64,000 nucleotides of DNA from Clitoria ternatea (GCA_037962975.1 CM075670.1:148990501-149054500); one strand, 5' to 3'. Positions 10,786-21,967 are shown, numbered from the stretch's first letter. Made by a program: numbers and translations. The notes: generated by a model not told the origin, from the letters alone.

Positions 10786-11218
10786 AAGCCACGACCTCAA
10801 AAACGGGGTTATTTTGATGTTTTAACGCGGAATAGGTCTTCCCCTGGAGCATGCAACTCTCGGCAGTGTGAGGAAGGAGAAAAAGAAGAAGAAGAAGAAG
10901 TTGGCGTAAAATGAATGAGGAAGAAGAAGGAATTTTAATTATTTAAGACTCAAGGGCAAAACTATCTTTTCCCTATTTCTTTTATATTTTCTTTGAAAGT
11001 TTTAATTAAACTTTTACCTTTTACCCCCATCGGTAACTTCTAAATTTACCTCTTTCTAATTTCACCTCATTTAACTCTTTTGTAATTAATCAACCAAATA
11101 AATTTATTTATTTCCATAATAGTTAATTATTTATAATTGCCTTTATATCAAATAAATCTCTAAAACAATTAATATTTTCCGCTAATCATAATTTTACTAA
11201 AATATTAGGGATGTTACA

Positions 11219-11970
11219 ATATTTTATTTAAAAAATAATAATATAATATTAATAATATCTTATAAAAAATTTTCTATATTTATTACTCCTCATCATCAAA
11301 GTAGTCATTCTTGGAAAACAATGCATGGCATGCTGTTCCAACTTTGCGTTCGTGTCCTCATGTGATGCTCACTTTCTTTTATTGCTTGATTGCTTGGCAG
11401 CTTTTCCAAATCTTTCGGATAGTCACCGCGCCATTCATAGCCATCAGGGAAACTGCCCTCTTCCCTCAAGATGGTCCGTCTTGCTTTTGCTTAATGGAAA
11501 CTAGGGTTCAAGTTTAGACTTTTAGAAATTAAGACATGGCGGGGGCAGGATTCGAACCTGCAATAAAACTTTTTTCATAGCATATTACTTTACTTTGATT
11601 AGTGTTTGAGTTAGAAATATTAATATAATTATATTCAAATTTTTTACTTTAGTTGTATACTACTTTGTTTCTCTACTTTAATTGACTTTTTCTTATTAAA
11701 AATAATAAGTTAATTAATTTTTATGTTTTGGCAGACTAACCATTAACCAACTTTTTATTAAATACCTTTTTTTCAAATATTAAAAATAATTTTAATTTTG
11801 TAAAGCCTTGCCCCGCCATCAAAACGGGAGGAACAAGAAATTTCAACCTACCTCCGGTAAGGGGTCAAACCCACCTTGCTCTATTTTGGCGGCTTAATAA
11901 CAAAACGGGTAACCCACATTGACATCCTTGATTAATTTAGAGTCTCGTCTGCCTCCAAAGGAGGACGACA
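11219..11970. other. Inter-element DNA with a possible small inverted-repeat element
   Basis: Mostly AT-rich, no supported gene. An imperfect 14-bp inverted pair (11536-11549, ATGGCGGGGGCAGG; 11806-11819, its near complement, 12 of 14 matching) could bound a MITE of about 280 bp. Beside the left arm, 11545-11561 forms a perfect tRNA T-arm shape (5-bp stem GCAGG/CCTGC, loop TTCGAAT on the minus strand), but no tRNA body is present. The 11919-11938 stretch resembles an hAT-type end (CAAGGATGTCAATG in reverse). All of this is weak. Confidence 0.3.
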
Positions 11971-12108
11971 TGTTCTCACATTTTCAACATCGAAAATTAA
12001 TACAGGTTATCACTATTATATTTACTTTGGTTTCCGCTACTTTACTGGTTTAAGCAGAAACCACTAAGAATTTCTTTAAAAAAAATTAAAAACCGTTAAG
12101 AAGGAAAA
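11971..12108. repeat. Host flank of MULE 1, duplicated at 22877-23010
   Basis: This sequence before MULE 1 ends in the 9-bp target duplication GAAGGAAAA (12100-12108). Nearly the same sequence reappears between the second and third Tat LTRs, followed again by the MULE tip and an LTR. It belongs to neither element, so its duplication marks a recombination event. Confidence 0.75.
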
Positions 12109-12131
12109 AGACTTTTGGCCCATTTGGGGTG

Positions 12132-12710
12132 TGATCCGGGCTGGTGACCAAGACCCAGACCGGGGTCCAAGAATACCATGCCACTTTATTAAAAAGGCTG
12201 GCAAGTCTATAACCAAAGTCTGAAACTGTTGGATGACTACGGATTCCTTCCTTAACCCCGGCCCGTAACTAACAATCAGATAATGAGTCAGAGAAGGTAT
12301 GGGCAACCTGACCCTACAATCACTGTATCAATAATAAGTTAGGAAGATGGTCAAATCACTTTCAAAACTAAGGTAAACACTATAAATACAACTCATTTAT
12401 TACTGGAGAAGAATCTAAGCCCGTAAGTGACCACCGTAATATCATTTCCTTAGTGACCGTACTGACTTGAGCATCGGAGAATCTTATGTAGGTGCACCTC
12501 CGGTGTGGTTCTTTGATTCTAGTACGAACAGAACATCAATAGCCACCTTTACTTGAAGAACCTTGGATTCCCACTGAACCTAGGTGTATAATACTGTATT
12601 CTACTAAGGCGGTGTAAAACTGAGAATTAGTGAGATAACTGCGGTCAGGGTACTTGACCTTTGACCCCGGTCAAGATAGTTTACTCTGACCCCAGTCCTT
12701 GAGCAGAACA
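12132..12710 (+). repeat. 5' LTR (A) of Tat-lineage element (579 bp)
   Basis: Runs from TGATCCGGG to GAGCAGAACA. Two further copies of equal length lie at 21968-22546 and 23034-23612. It is followed at once by a primer binding site. The left flank is the MULE tip, ending GGGTG. Confidence 0.85.
12381..12388 (+). promoter_or_regulatory. TATA box in Tat LTR A
   Basis: TATAAATA within CACTATAAATACAACTC. It is conserved in all three LTRs (22217-22224 and 23283-23290) and sits about 330 bp before the LTR end, a plausible U3 core promoter for the sense transcript. Confidence 0.6.
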
Positions 12711-12711
12711 T

Positions 12712-12729
12712 TGGCACGCCCGGTGGGAC
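12712..12729 (+). other. Primer binding site of the Tat element
   Basis: TGGCACGCCCGGTGGGAC starts one base after the LTR. A site of this form is usual in Tat elements; I do not assign the tRNA. After LTR B the equivalent reads TGGCACACTCGGTGGGAC. Confidence 0.7.
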
Positions 12730-12770
12730 CGTGTAAATTTGTGAGTCCCATATCACAATAAACAAAGAAC

Positions 12771-14175
12771 ATGAAGCGCCCTAGAGGAGACGAAACCCCG
12801 GAAGGACATGTCCAAAATGTGGCAAGGACATTGGATTATAACGAAGGCATAGTGCAAACCCCTGGGACGTAATTAAGAGCCCAAGTTGTAGTGTGAGCAG
12901 ATCCCAGGGACGAAGTTATAAGGCAGCTATGTCAGGAGATACAAGCGCTACGAAGAGAAAATCAAAGTGGTGACCAAAGGTAACCAGAAAATCCTTATCA
13001 GCAGGAGAGATCTCTAACGTACGTGTATGATGAGCAAGAGTCTACGCATAGGATAGAAGAAATGAGCAGCCAAAGGAAGGTAGTGCATCTCGGTAAAGGG
13101 GGAGAATACCAGTTCAAAATTCTATTCACTAGAAGATTGATGTGTGTCCCGATCCCGAGACACCTCCAAACCCTACAGTCATTGTTAATTGGGAAGTACA
13201 CTAGGGAGTCAGACCACGGTAGTCACTTGAATGCCTATGTGAATAAGTCTCTATTCCTAGGTGTTGAGGAGGACGTTATCTATAGGATGTTTCCAAGAAC
13301 GCTATCTGCTGAAGCTTTGGGGTGGTTCAAGAGTTTTCCTAGCGGGTCGATAGATTCTTGGGACGACATGGCCCATGTATTCCTACAACATTTCATGGTG
13401 TCCAAAGATGTGCCAAAGACTTCGCACACACTGGCGTAGATTAGACAAAGAGTGGAGGAGAGTTTGAGGGACTTTTTTAAAGAGGTTCTATAAGGAAGCC
13501 GCGCTAGTTTCGGGGTTGACAGAAGAAATACAAATGCACATTGCGGTGGAAGCTTTACAACCGCAGTCACCGTTTGCATTATCCTTGGCAAAAGGACCAC
13601 CCCGGACGATGGAAGAGTTTAGAAGCAAGGCAGTAAAGTATGTAGGGAGAGAGATGCACTTGGTGACTACCAAGCAACGAAGTGCGGAGACGAAAGTGAG
13701 GAGAACGGATAAGAAAGAAGTCAGGCTGGAAAGAAGGGGAGCCGGTAGGGACACGTTCCTAAGACCGTGAGAAGGAAAGAACATGAACGTAGTACAATAT
13801 ACCCCGTTGGCTATACGACCTAGCCAAATCCTACGAGAGATCGAATTGAGAGGGATGATGGTGTACAGTGTTAGAAAACCCATTCCGATGAAGAGAGCTG
13901 GAAACCCTAATAAGTATTGTGAGTTTCATGAGCAAGTAGGACATAATACTGATGAATGTCATCAACTGAAGGAAGTCATTGAAATGCTGATAAGAAAGGG
14001 AAAATTGAAGCAGTATTTATTTAAGCAAAGGACGAATCTAGAGCCTGAGAAGGCGGTACCAAGAAGAAAGGAGGTGGATCCAGTTGAAGAAGAAGCCCGG
14101 AGCTCAAAGAAGCCTAAGTTGGATAAAGGAAAGCCGTGGTGGATAACATTGACGCTGATGATGAATCCTGGATGA
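12771..14175 (+). pseudogene. Gag of Tat-lineage (Ogre/Retand-type) element
   Basis: The likely start is the ATG at 12771 (MKRPRGDETPEGH), 60 bp after the LTR; the equivalent after LTR B is ATA. Several stops and shifts follow. The gag domain is recognisable at 13200-13440 (LSAEALGWFKSFPSGSIDSW, then DDMAHVFLQHF). It continues after a stop as IRQRVEESLRDFF, then MTEEIQMHIAVEAL and PPRTMEEFRSKAVKY. The nucleocapsid part near 13915-13965 has the Tat-type single knuckle YCEFHEQVGHNTDECHQL. The layout fits Tat Gag. The breaks mean it is not translated as one protein. Confidence 0.75.
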
Positions 14176-15025
14176 AACCATTACCTAGTTCAGGGAAGAG
14201 AGACGTTATCGATATGATTGCTGGAGGATTTGCTGGGGGCGGAGTGTCAAATTCAGCAATAAAGAATTATTTAAGGATGATCATGTTAATTCAGGCGAAT
14301 AAAGATAACAGACCATTCAGGGATGGCACCAAAACCCCGACCATCATTTTTATTAACGATGATTATGGCCCGACGGTCCCAGGAGGCGATGACACAGTAG
14401 TGATTGAAGCTGTGGTGGCTAATAAAATGATCAAAAGGATGTTGGTGGATCAGGGAAGTTCGTGTGATGTCATTTTCTATGAATGTTTCAAGAAAATGGG
14501 TCTCTCAGATTCAGATCTGTAGCTATACACCCAGGAGTTGACGGCGTTCAATGGCGCCAAGCAGTTCACTAAAGGTTATTTGGACACCAGACTAACATTT
14601 GAAGGAGAACCAAGGTCAAAAAAGGTGCAACGAGAATCTTAGTGATCGATGTCAAATCCCCATTTAATGGGATTATTGGGCGCCCTTCTCTAAATGCCCT
14701 GGAAGTGGTGGTGTTAACTCCACATTTGCTAATAAAATTCATAGACAAGGTTAACCAAGTGTTCTTTGTCTGGGGTGATCAACAGATGGTGAGGTACTGT
14801 TATAACCTCGGTGTTTTAATGACTAAACTAGAGGAGTCCGTAAAGAGGAAGAGATTGAATGATGACGGACCAATACCGGAATCCATAAACCTGGTAGATC
14901 TTGATCCAAGAGAGGAGTTAAAGTTAGACCCAGAGAACCCTCAGAGACTAACGCCTGAAGGAGGAGTCAAGAAAGTGATGTTGGAAAAAACCTTGCCAGG
15001 GGCACGAAAATTAATGATTCCTTAG
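14176..15025 (+). pseudogene. Protease region of Tat element
   Basis: The first frame begins at 14136, overlapping the gag frame. It has MIAGGFAGGG, TIIFINDDYG and the retropepsin site MLVDQGSSCDVIFYECF (near 14440-14490). It stops at 14520-14522. The second part (14642-15025) holds IGRPSLNAL, the conserved end of the protease, and a linker toward reverse transcriptase. The DQG active site is a form I recall from other legume Tat elements, so it need not be a defect. Confidence 0.7.
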
Positions 15026-15039
15026 ATCAAGGAATAGAA

Positions 15040-16085
15040 GAACAACTGATCAAGTTACTAAAAGAATTTAAGCACTTGTTCGCATGGACAACAGCTGAAT
15101 GCCAGGAATTGACCCGAACTTCTGCCGTCATAGACTAGCAAATTATCTAGAGTCAAGAGCGGTGGCGTAGAAGAAAAGAAGACTGGGATCGAAAAAACAG
15201 CAGGCGGTATGCGAGCAAACTGAAGAATTGATAAAGGCTGGATTCATAAGAGAGGTGCAATATTCATCCTGGGTCTCAAACATGGTAATGGTGAGGAAGG
15301 CTAATGGCAAATAGCAGATGTGCACGGATTTTACAAATCTAAACAAGTGTTGCCCCAAAGATCCGTACCCCTTGCCAAGCATTGATCAGATGATGGATGA
15401 TTCGTCGGGGGTACCAATTCCTGTCTTTTATGGATGTGTCTTCGGCTGTAATCAAATTCCGATGTGGAAAGAAGACGAAGATAAAACGGCATTTGTGAAT
15501 GATAAGGGAGTCTTCTGCTATACCGTCATGCCATTTGGATTGAAGAATACAGGAGCCACATAGCAGAGAATAATGAATAAGGTGTTCGATGGAATGAGAT
15601 CAAGAATAGTCGAGGTGTATGTTGATGACATAATAACCAAAATCCTGGCTGGGGGAGACCATATTGAAGATTTGAGAAGAGTATTGCAGAGACTTCAACT
15701 CTATAATATGAGGTTGAACCCACTAAAATGCATGTTTGCAGTAGCAGTAGGGAGGTTCTTAGGATTCATGCTAACACAAAAGGGCATAGAGGCTAATCCT
15801 GACAAATGCAAGATAGTGAGAGAATTACGGAGTCTAACCAACGTAAGAGAGGTGCAATCATTAAATGGAAAAGTGGCAGCTCTATCCTGGTTTATGCCAA
15901 AGATGGCACACCGATCATTACCCCTTTACAAAGTACTAAAGAAGAACAAGGAGTTTCAATGGGGAGAAGAGCAGGAGAAAGCATTTCAAGAGCTGAAGGA
16001 AGTCCTGGCGAACCCACCAGTGTTAACAAAGCTGACCCTGGAGAGAAGTTGTTCGTCTAGTTGCCAGTATCAGATGAAGCAATAG
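15040..16085 (+). pseudogene. Reverse transcriptase (plus start of RNase H) of Tat element
   Basis: Fragments in order: sequence with stops at 15040-15310 (EEQLIKLLKEFKHLFAWT type), MCTDFTNLNKCCPKDPYPLP from 15318, KTAFVNDKGVFCYTVMPFGL, a stop at about 15561-15563, and VEVYVDDIITK with the catalytic YVDD intact (near 15618). Then come SLNGKVAALSWFMPK and the connection toward gypsy-type RNase H. The palm motif is intact but at least three stops or shifts make this copy inactive. Confidence 0.75.
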
Positions 16086-16850
16086 AGACCAGTGTATTTC
16101 ATTGGGAAAGTGTTGCAAGGATCGGAGGACCGATATCAGAAATTGGAAAAGGTAGCTTTGGCATTAGTCTGGATGTCCCAATATTTAAGACAGTACTTTC
16201 ATGCATATCCAATCACAGTCCAGATGGATTTCCCATTAAGAACAGTTTTTCACAAAGCAGACCTGGCAGGAAGAATGACAAAGTGGGCAATAGAACTATC
16301 AGAGTTTGATATTTCTTATGAACCCCAGACTACCATAAAAGTTCAAGTCTTGGCGGACTTTGTGACGAAGTTGACAGGAAAAGCCCCAACGACACCACAG
16401 GAACATTGGAAGATTTATGTCAATGGTTCATCAAACGCAAAAGGATGTGGGGCCAGAGTGGTAATTGAGAGCGAAGATGGGGTGAGCGTTGAAATATCTC
16501 TCAGATTTGATTTCAAAACATCAAATAATCAGGCGGAGTATGAGGCATGTTTGGCAGGACTAAGAGCGGCACTAGACGTAGGAGGGCACACGGCGGTGCT
16601 TTGTAGCGATTCACAATTGGTGATTTTACAAATCAATGGAAGTTATCAAGCGAAGGAGCCATTGTTGCAACAATACCTGATGAAGGTTAAGGAGTTAGGA
16701 GAAAGGTTCGTTCATGTGGAATTTAAACATATCCCCAAAGAAGAAAATGTTAGAGCCAATATCTCGATTGGCAAGTACAAAAAAGGTGGGATGTACAACT
16801 ACGGTTATACAAAGCACTTTAGCTGCTCCAAGTATCTCAAGCCCACTTAA
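16086..16850 (+). pseudogene. Dual RNase H region of Tat element
   Basis: The first part is a degenerate gypsy RNase H (YFIGKVLQGSEDRYQKLEK, then YFHAYPITVQMDFPLR). The second, from about residue 105, is the additional archaeal-type RNase H reported for Tat elements: WKIYVNGSSNAKGCG, NNQAEYEACLAGLRAAL, VLCSDSQLVILQINGSY, HIPKEENVRAN. The first catalytic Asp, expected in YVDGSSN, is Asn here (codon AAT at 16422-16424), a G-to-A change that should abolish activity. The frame is broken from the preceding one by a stop. Confidence 0.75.
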
Positions 16851-16913
16851 ATGTACGTCATCCAATTCAGAGCGCATCTAGAAGACTCCTAGGTCATTCC
16901 CATTATTCAATAC

Positions 16914-18117
16914 ATGGTGAGTGGACAACTTTTGGAATGCCCAGTCAAAAGGAAGAAGTTGAAGAAGGAGCTGCCAAATTTTGCATTGATTGACAGAGGC
17001 GTGTTTAGAAGAGGAGTAACGACACCTTACCTAAGATGCCTAAATGAGGCCGAGGTTGATGAAGTTCTATTTGAGGTGCACGAAGGGTTGTGTGGTAACC
17101 ACTGTGAGGCAGGAGGTTGGCTAAGAAAGTGTTAAGGGCAGGTTATTGGTGGCCCACTATAGCTAAGGACGTAGTAGAGTATGTCAAAAAATGTGATGCA
17201 TGTCAGAAGAATAACAATGAGCACCATGTCCCAGCTGAAGAATTATTCACATCCATGGTCTCATGGCCTTTCTACCAATGGGGCATGGATACTTTAGGAC
17301 CTTTCCCGAAGGCTCCGGGTGGAGTAAAATACCTAATAGTCAGAGTGGACTATTTTACAAAGTGGATTAAAGTGGAAGCAGTAGTGCACATCACCGCGAC
17401 ACGGATGCGAAGATTCTTTTATGAGAATATAATCACAAGATTTGGAATACCAGGAAGAGTAATAACGGATAATGGGACGCAGTTTATAGATGCCAAGTTC
17501 AAAAGTCTGCTTGACGGACTACAGATTAAACAAGTGTTTTCATGGGTTAATCACCCTCAGACCAATGGTCAGGCCAAGGTCGCAAATAAAGAGATCCTAA
17601 AGGGATTAAAGAAACGCCTTAGTGAAGCGAAAGGAGAATGGGCCAGCTAATTATATCACGTCTTATGGGAACATCGGATAATTCTACACTCATCTACTGG
17701 TGAGGCCCCATTCCGGTTGGTATATGGAGTAGACGCGGTGATACCAGTGGAAATAAATATAATCTCTCCAAGGGTCCAACAATTTGATACGATAGTCAAA
17801 GAATAAGGAATGGGTTGGATCTGCTACCTGAAGTCAAGGAAGCAGCTTTTGTCCAGGATCAAGCTGTTAAAGCCAAAGCCGTATTGCACTACAACGTAAA
17901 GGTTCAGCAAAGAAGATTTAACGTAGGCGATGTCGTCCTAAGGAAAGCATCAGTTGGAAATTGTTTCGCGCATCAGGGAAAATTGGCTCTGACGTGGGAA
18001 GGGCCATACCAGGTGAACGAAGTCACACCGGGAGGAGCGTACTTGTTAGAGACTTTAGAAGGAGAGGTGTTTAAGAATAAATGGAATGTAAAGAACCTTC
18101 ATGTGTATTATAGCTAA
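16914..18117 (+). pseudogene. Integrase of Tat element
   Basis: Segments in order: zinc region (HEGLCGNHCEAGGW, then a one-base shift into KKVLRAGYWWPTIAKDV and CDACQK); catalytic core with Asp in WGMDTLGPFP, Asp in ITDNGTQF and Glu in NKEILKGLKKRL; a stop at about 17648-17650; GEAPFRLVYGVDAVIPVEI; and the C-terminal domain (LTWEGPYQVNEVTPGGAYLL, then WNVKNLHVYYS) ending at 18117. The DDE triad survives but the frame has several breaks. The ending is typical of Tat; no chromodomain is present. Confidence 0.8.
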
Positions 18118-18280
18118 CCGACACTACAAGTCATGCACTCTTTTTCCCTACCCAAGGTTTTTCCCACAGGGTTTACTTGGGAGATTTTTAATAAGGTATG
18201 CAGCCGGGGTGCTATTCTATCAATAAAGGATAATTTTATGAATATGCATGGTAATAATATCTTTCGGTAATCTTCCCAAG

Positions 18281-18645
18281 TTTTCATTAAACCCCGGAGT
18301 GGTCTAAGGACCCTAGAGTGGTTAAGTTTTATTAAACCTCGGAGTGGTCTAAGGACCCCAGAGTGGTTAAGTTTTATTAAACACCAGAGTGGTCTAAGGA
18401 CCCTAGAGCGGTTGAATTCTATTAAACCCCAGAGTGGTCTAAGGACCCCAATGTGGTTAAGTTTTATTAAACCACGGGGTAGTCTAAGGACCCCAGAGCG
18501 GTTGAATTCTGTTAAACCCCGGAGTGGTCTAAGAACCCCAGAGTGGTTAAGTTTTATTAAACCCCGGAGTGGTCTAAGGACCCTAGAGTCATTAAGTTTT
18601 ATTAAATCCCGGAATCCAAGGACCTCAGAACAGTTAAATTTCTAT
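18281..18645 (+). repeat. 45-bp tandem repeat between pol and the antisense ORF
   Basis: About eight copies of a 45-bp unit (core CCGGAGTGGTCTAAGGACCC plus AGAGTGGTTAAGTTTTATTA), 5-20% diverged by eye. As 45 is a multiple of three, a chance frame with a repeated peptide runs through it (18412-18648). Tandem repeats in this 3' region are known for Tat elements such as Retand and Ogre. Confidence 0.85.
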
Positions 18646-18871
18646 TAAATCTGTTTTAAGGAAAATACAGAATAATTTAAGGACTCTGGAACAAATCAAG
18701 AACGGAGTGGATGGATAACATTTACACGAGCTCTAAATTTTAATAATAAAAACGATGAAAACAAAACATTGATATCATTAATAAGTAATTACAAAAGTAA
18801 AGCCACAACGACCAAAGTGATCAAAATTCAAAATGGGCGGAGCTTATCCCGCCTACAGAGCAAAAATAAAA

Positions 18872-21477
18872 CTAAGGATTTGGTGGAGGGCCTTCCCTCT
18901 CTTCGCCCTCGGAACCAGCATCAGTTTCCTCAGCGTTTGGGTCCCCGAGACCATCATCCTTTCCCGCCGCCAAAGGACAAAGCTTGAAAGGCTCGTTAGA
19001 AGGAGAGAAGGATTGACCACCCATTTCGGTCACCAACTCACCATTCCGGAATCGGTTGAAAAAACTAATCCTGTTCAGGTTGAGAGGGGTATCCCAGTTC
19101 TGGTGGATTACTTGGCGGATGGCATGACTGAAGGAGTCCATGGCAGCATGAGTAAATTGTAACATATCTTCCTAGTACTTGTTTTTCTCATCTGTGACCA
19201 CCGTGGACAGCTCTTCATTCTTCTTGGGAAGATCGGTCACCTGGCCCTCCAGTTCAGCCACCTTCCCGAGCAGTCCGTCCTTCTCTTTCTTTCAGCTCTC
19301 CTCGGACCTTTGAAAAGCTTGGTTAGACTCATTGAGGGACTTAATCCTCTTATGAGCCTGACTGTAGTCCTCGAAGAGGTGGGAGTTTTTGTCCTTCAGA
19401 CAATTTAGCTCTAGCTTCGGACTGTCGATAGCGGCGGAGTAGATGGCGGAAAGAGTTTTGATGTTATACCACATCACCATCTCCAAAGAAAATGTGATAT
19501 CTTCCTTCTCTAACCCAAGCTTGAGGCGGTAGGGGAGTTCAAAGTCGAAGTCAGGGGGAAGGGTCCTGGTTATTAAATCCTCCAGGGCCTCCATACTGGA
19601 ACATGGAGGGGGAGGAATATCATCGTCCACCGGGGTTTCAAAAGCCACCCCCTTACCCTTGTCAACTGCCCGAGGGACGTGGTTCACCCTCTACTTCTTA
19701 GATGCCCCGACAGCCTGCCCTCTGTCCTTCCACTTCTCAGGGGCGTCTTCGACATTAATCACCCCACCGGGGATTTGGAGTTTAGAAGACTTCCTTATCT
19801 TCAGGGTGATGTTGTTCTCCGTAATGGTGTCAACCACCGACCCCTCCATCAGCTTACAGAGGTTCTCCAGGGTGGAGGCACTCATGTTCCCTGAAAAGCA
19901 TAAAAGACAATTAATAAACCGTGATACATAAACATATGAAAGCAAGTAAGGAGATGGGTGTATACCCAAGTGAGAGAGATATTCATCTCGTGTCTTAGCG
20001 GTGCCAAGGAGAGAGCGGCACTTGATGGGGGCACCCCAGGAGATATTGTGGAGGGTGTTAACCACTATCTTGGTAGATTTGGAGAGAGAGGACTCGTCAA
20101 TAGCATAAGTCAAACTCTCCAACAAAAGTGCTTGTGAGTCCAACCGGTGTGAATCATGAACCGACCTTTCTCATCCTTCCAGAAAAGAGGCTCTGTTCCT
20201 TTAACATAAAGCTTCAGGAAAGAGTTCTTAAAGGAACCTTCGGTGATTTTGCAAGAGTCAGGAATGGCCTCGAAGTTGACGATGTCACTCTAACACCGCA
20301 GATTGACGAACCCCATTCCAGTCCCACCTTGGCGCATCACACGAGCAAACCGCTTATGACCTCCCCCTCTATGCCCTGCCGTAATGATTCCTCTGGCATT
20401 ACGGCCTTTACCACAACGATGTTGTCCATAGATCAAATGATTTCGTGGATTGGATTTTATTTGACTGTCTACGGCTCGATTGCGTATGTTCAGGGTAGAA
20501 GTTTTGTATAAATGTATCACCATGCTATTAAGTATTTTTGATTTAAGTACTGTTCTTTCTAAGAGGTGGAATAGAATAACCTGGTTGAAGCGTAATGATC
20601 ATACGTCTGTAATGCATTGTATGTCCCATAATAAGTCGTACTCTTCTACCCTTTACTGGGAGTTGATGACTATTCATAGCTATTACTTTGACACCAAAGG
20701 AAGAAGACGGCGACGGTGGGGGTGAAGCCTAAGTGCTTACCTAGGACTTCAAGAGAGAGGACCAGAGCCTAACCGTTGGGATAGAGTTGGCTGGGGGCGA
20801 TGTCTAAAAAACGCAACACCCCAATCTCAAACTTGTTCAAGGGGAACCAGACTCCCACCTTGGTTATTGTATAATCATGAAAATAAATGAAGCGATCCCT
20901 CAGAATGTAGTTGATCCACTCTGTGAGTGTAGGGGAAAAAAGGGTGAATGAATCGGCATACTTCTTGGTACACCAATGATATTCAATTTCAAGTTCCACC
21001 CCGTCTGAAGGCTTGGCGAGGCGGCTGTATATGGGGAGCACGTCCTAAGAAACCCAGAAATAAGGATTTTCAGCCTTACGAGCTAACCAATTTACTTTGT
21101 CTGCAATCATGAAGATGTCGTCGGGGTTGTTCCTCAAAACTGAAGAGCCGACGAGCCATGGTTAGAACGTACGCTAAAAAAGGGACATGTGAGTAAAAGT
21201 CAGTATCATCAGCGTAGTAATGCATTACGCCGGAGTTCTCACTCCGGTCCGGAGACACAAAAGGAAGAGGTGAAGGAGGATTCCAAACTCCAGAAGTGGA
21301 AGACTCCGCCCGGGAGGTTGAGCCTAAGTTAACCGGAGTCATCCATCTCCGGATATCCGTTTGAGTAAGCCGAGGTCCCTGGCGAGGAACCTCAGACATC
21401 CAGGATATCGAAGGGTTTGATATAAATTCACGAGAGGAATCTTGTTCCTGGCCGTGGTTAGAAGAAAAGAAAGACAT
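18872..21477 (-). pseudogene. Antisense ORF (aORF) of Tat element, interrupted
   Basis: Collinear minus-strand fragments make one reading: ATG at 21477 (MSFFSSNHGQEQDSSREF), a Ser/Pro-rich N-terminus, YADDTDFYSHVPFLAYV, a block with VWFPLNKFEIGVLRFLDIAP then SQLYPNG (20769-21041), EVLGKHLGFTPTVAVFF, then LYVKGTEPLFWKDEKGRF (20130-20290), NISWGAPIKCRSLLGTAKTR, a SMEALEDLITRTLPPDF region, and a C-terminal coiled-coil-like segment ending at 18872. The F-x-P-L-F-x-L-x-P-x-Q-L-x-P-N pattern recalls the Pfam 'putative gypsy type transposon' family and antisense ORFs described in Tat elements. Its function is unknown. Breaks include a TAG for Trp after SQLYPNG, at least two frameshifts between 20130 and 20770, a stop after FCWRV, and stops near 19290 and 19170. 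Confidence 0.65.
19891..19965 (-). other. Possible 75-bp intron in the antisense ORF
   Basis: On the minus strand GTATACACCC ... TGCTTTTCAG, with exon ends TTGG and GGAACATGAG. Length is 75 (a multiple of three) with no in-frame stop, so both spliced (HLG-NMSAS) and retained forms are open. A T-rich stretch precedes the acceptor. Confidence 0.4.
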
Positions 21478-21623
21478 GGTAAAGAGGGGTTCTTTAGAAG
21501 CTACCTGTAGGGATGATGTAAGCAGTTCTTTGAGTACGAGCCAGGACGAAATGGGAGAACAAAAATAGACAGTGGTTGAGCAGAGTTCGGTAAAAAATGA
21601 ATGAAGATAGTAGAGATGCTTGC

Positions 21624-21631
21624 TTTTATAG
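21624..21631 (-). promoter_or_regulatory. TATA box for the antisense ORF
   Basis: On the minus strand CCTATAAAAGCAAGCATCTC lies about 150 bp upstream of the antisense ORF start, with a pyrimidine-rich CATCTCTACTATCTTC some 25-30 bp downstream as a likely transcription start. A second CCTATAAAAGC lies near 21805-21815. Confidence 0.5.
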
Positions 21632-21967
21632 GCAAAGAAAAGGCATGGGCTGAAGTTCAACCGTCACGGCCTACGGATAAAGTAGAAGATGAAGCGTCGC
21701 AACCTAAAAAGGAGCATCGTTTCGCCTGGGACTGACGTCATCTGATGGCACGTAGAAAACACGACCAATTGTGACTTGACACGTCAGCAATCCATATGAA
21801 ATGACAGCTTTTATAGGTGAAGCGCATTAAATGCCTCACCTAACCCAAAGCATATCTAACTACGGCTGTGTTGGCACATCGGCACTCACACCCCAATAAT
21901 TTTTTCAACCAAACTTTAAATAGTTCATTTATTATAGAAATACTATAAAAATAAACAAAGAGGCAAA

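Larger units (their letters stand above)
8627..11218 (-). repeat. 5' LTR of chromovirus 1 (2592 bp)
   Basis: Runs from TGTAACATCCC (minus-sense start at 11218) to GGATGTCACA (ending at 8627), next to the primer binding site. Inside it are a cluster of TCGCTTAAGCGA-like palindromes (8838-8935), diverged tandem repeats (about 8975-9355), a block shared with the solo LTR at 52843 (9948-10145), and a CT-rich leader followed by a splice donor (10781). A TSD cannot be checked because the other LTR is truncated; the right flank is ATATT. Small frames within it are not credible genes. Confidence 0.9.

Noticed and set aside
11536..11563. tRNA-like T-arm (stem GCAGG/CCTGC, loop TTCGAAT)
   Set aside because: No D-arm, anticodon arm or matching 5' acceptor strand within tRNA distance.
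11971..12131. First taken as the 5' part of a 740-bp Tat LTR, because TGTTCT...AGAACA look like inverted ends
   Set aside because: LTR B starts at TGATCC with internal sequence before it, and the extra 160 bp is host flank plus MULE tip with a 9-bp duplication.
18412..18648. Repetitive 78-residue protein
   Set aside because: The 45-bp tandem repeat is a multiple of three and happens to lack stops in this frame.
19292..20523. Plus-strand frames at 19659-20511
   Set aside because: They are shadows opposite the collinear antisense ORF, which has recognisable conserved blocks.
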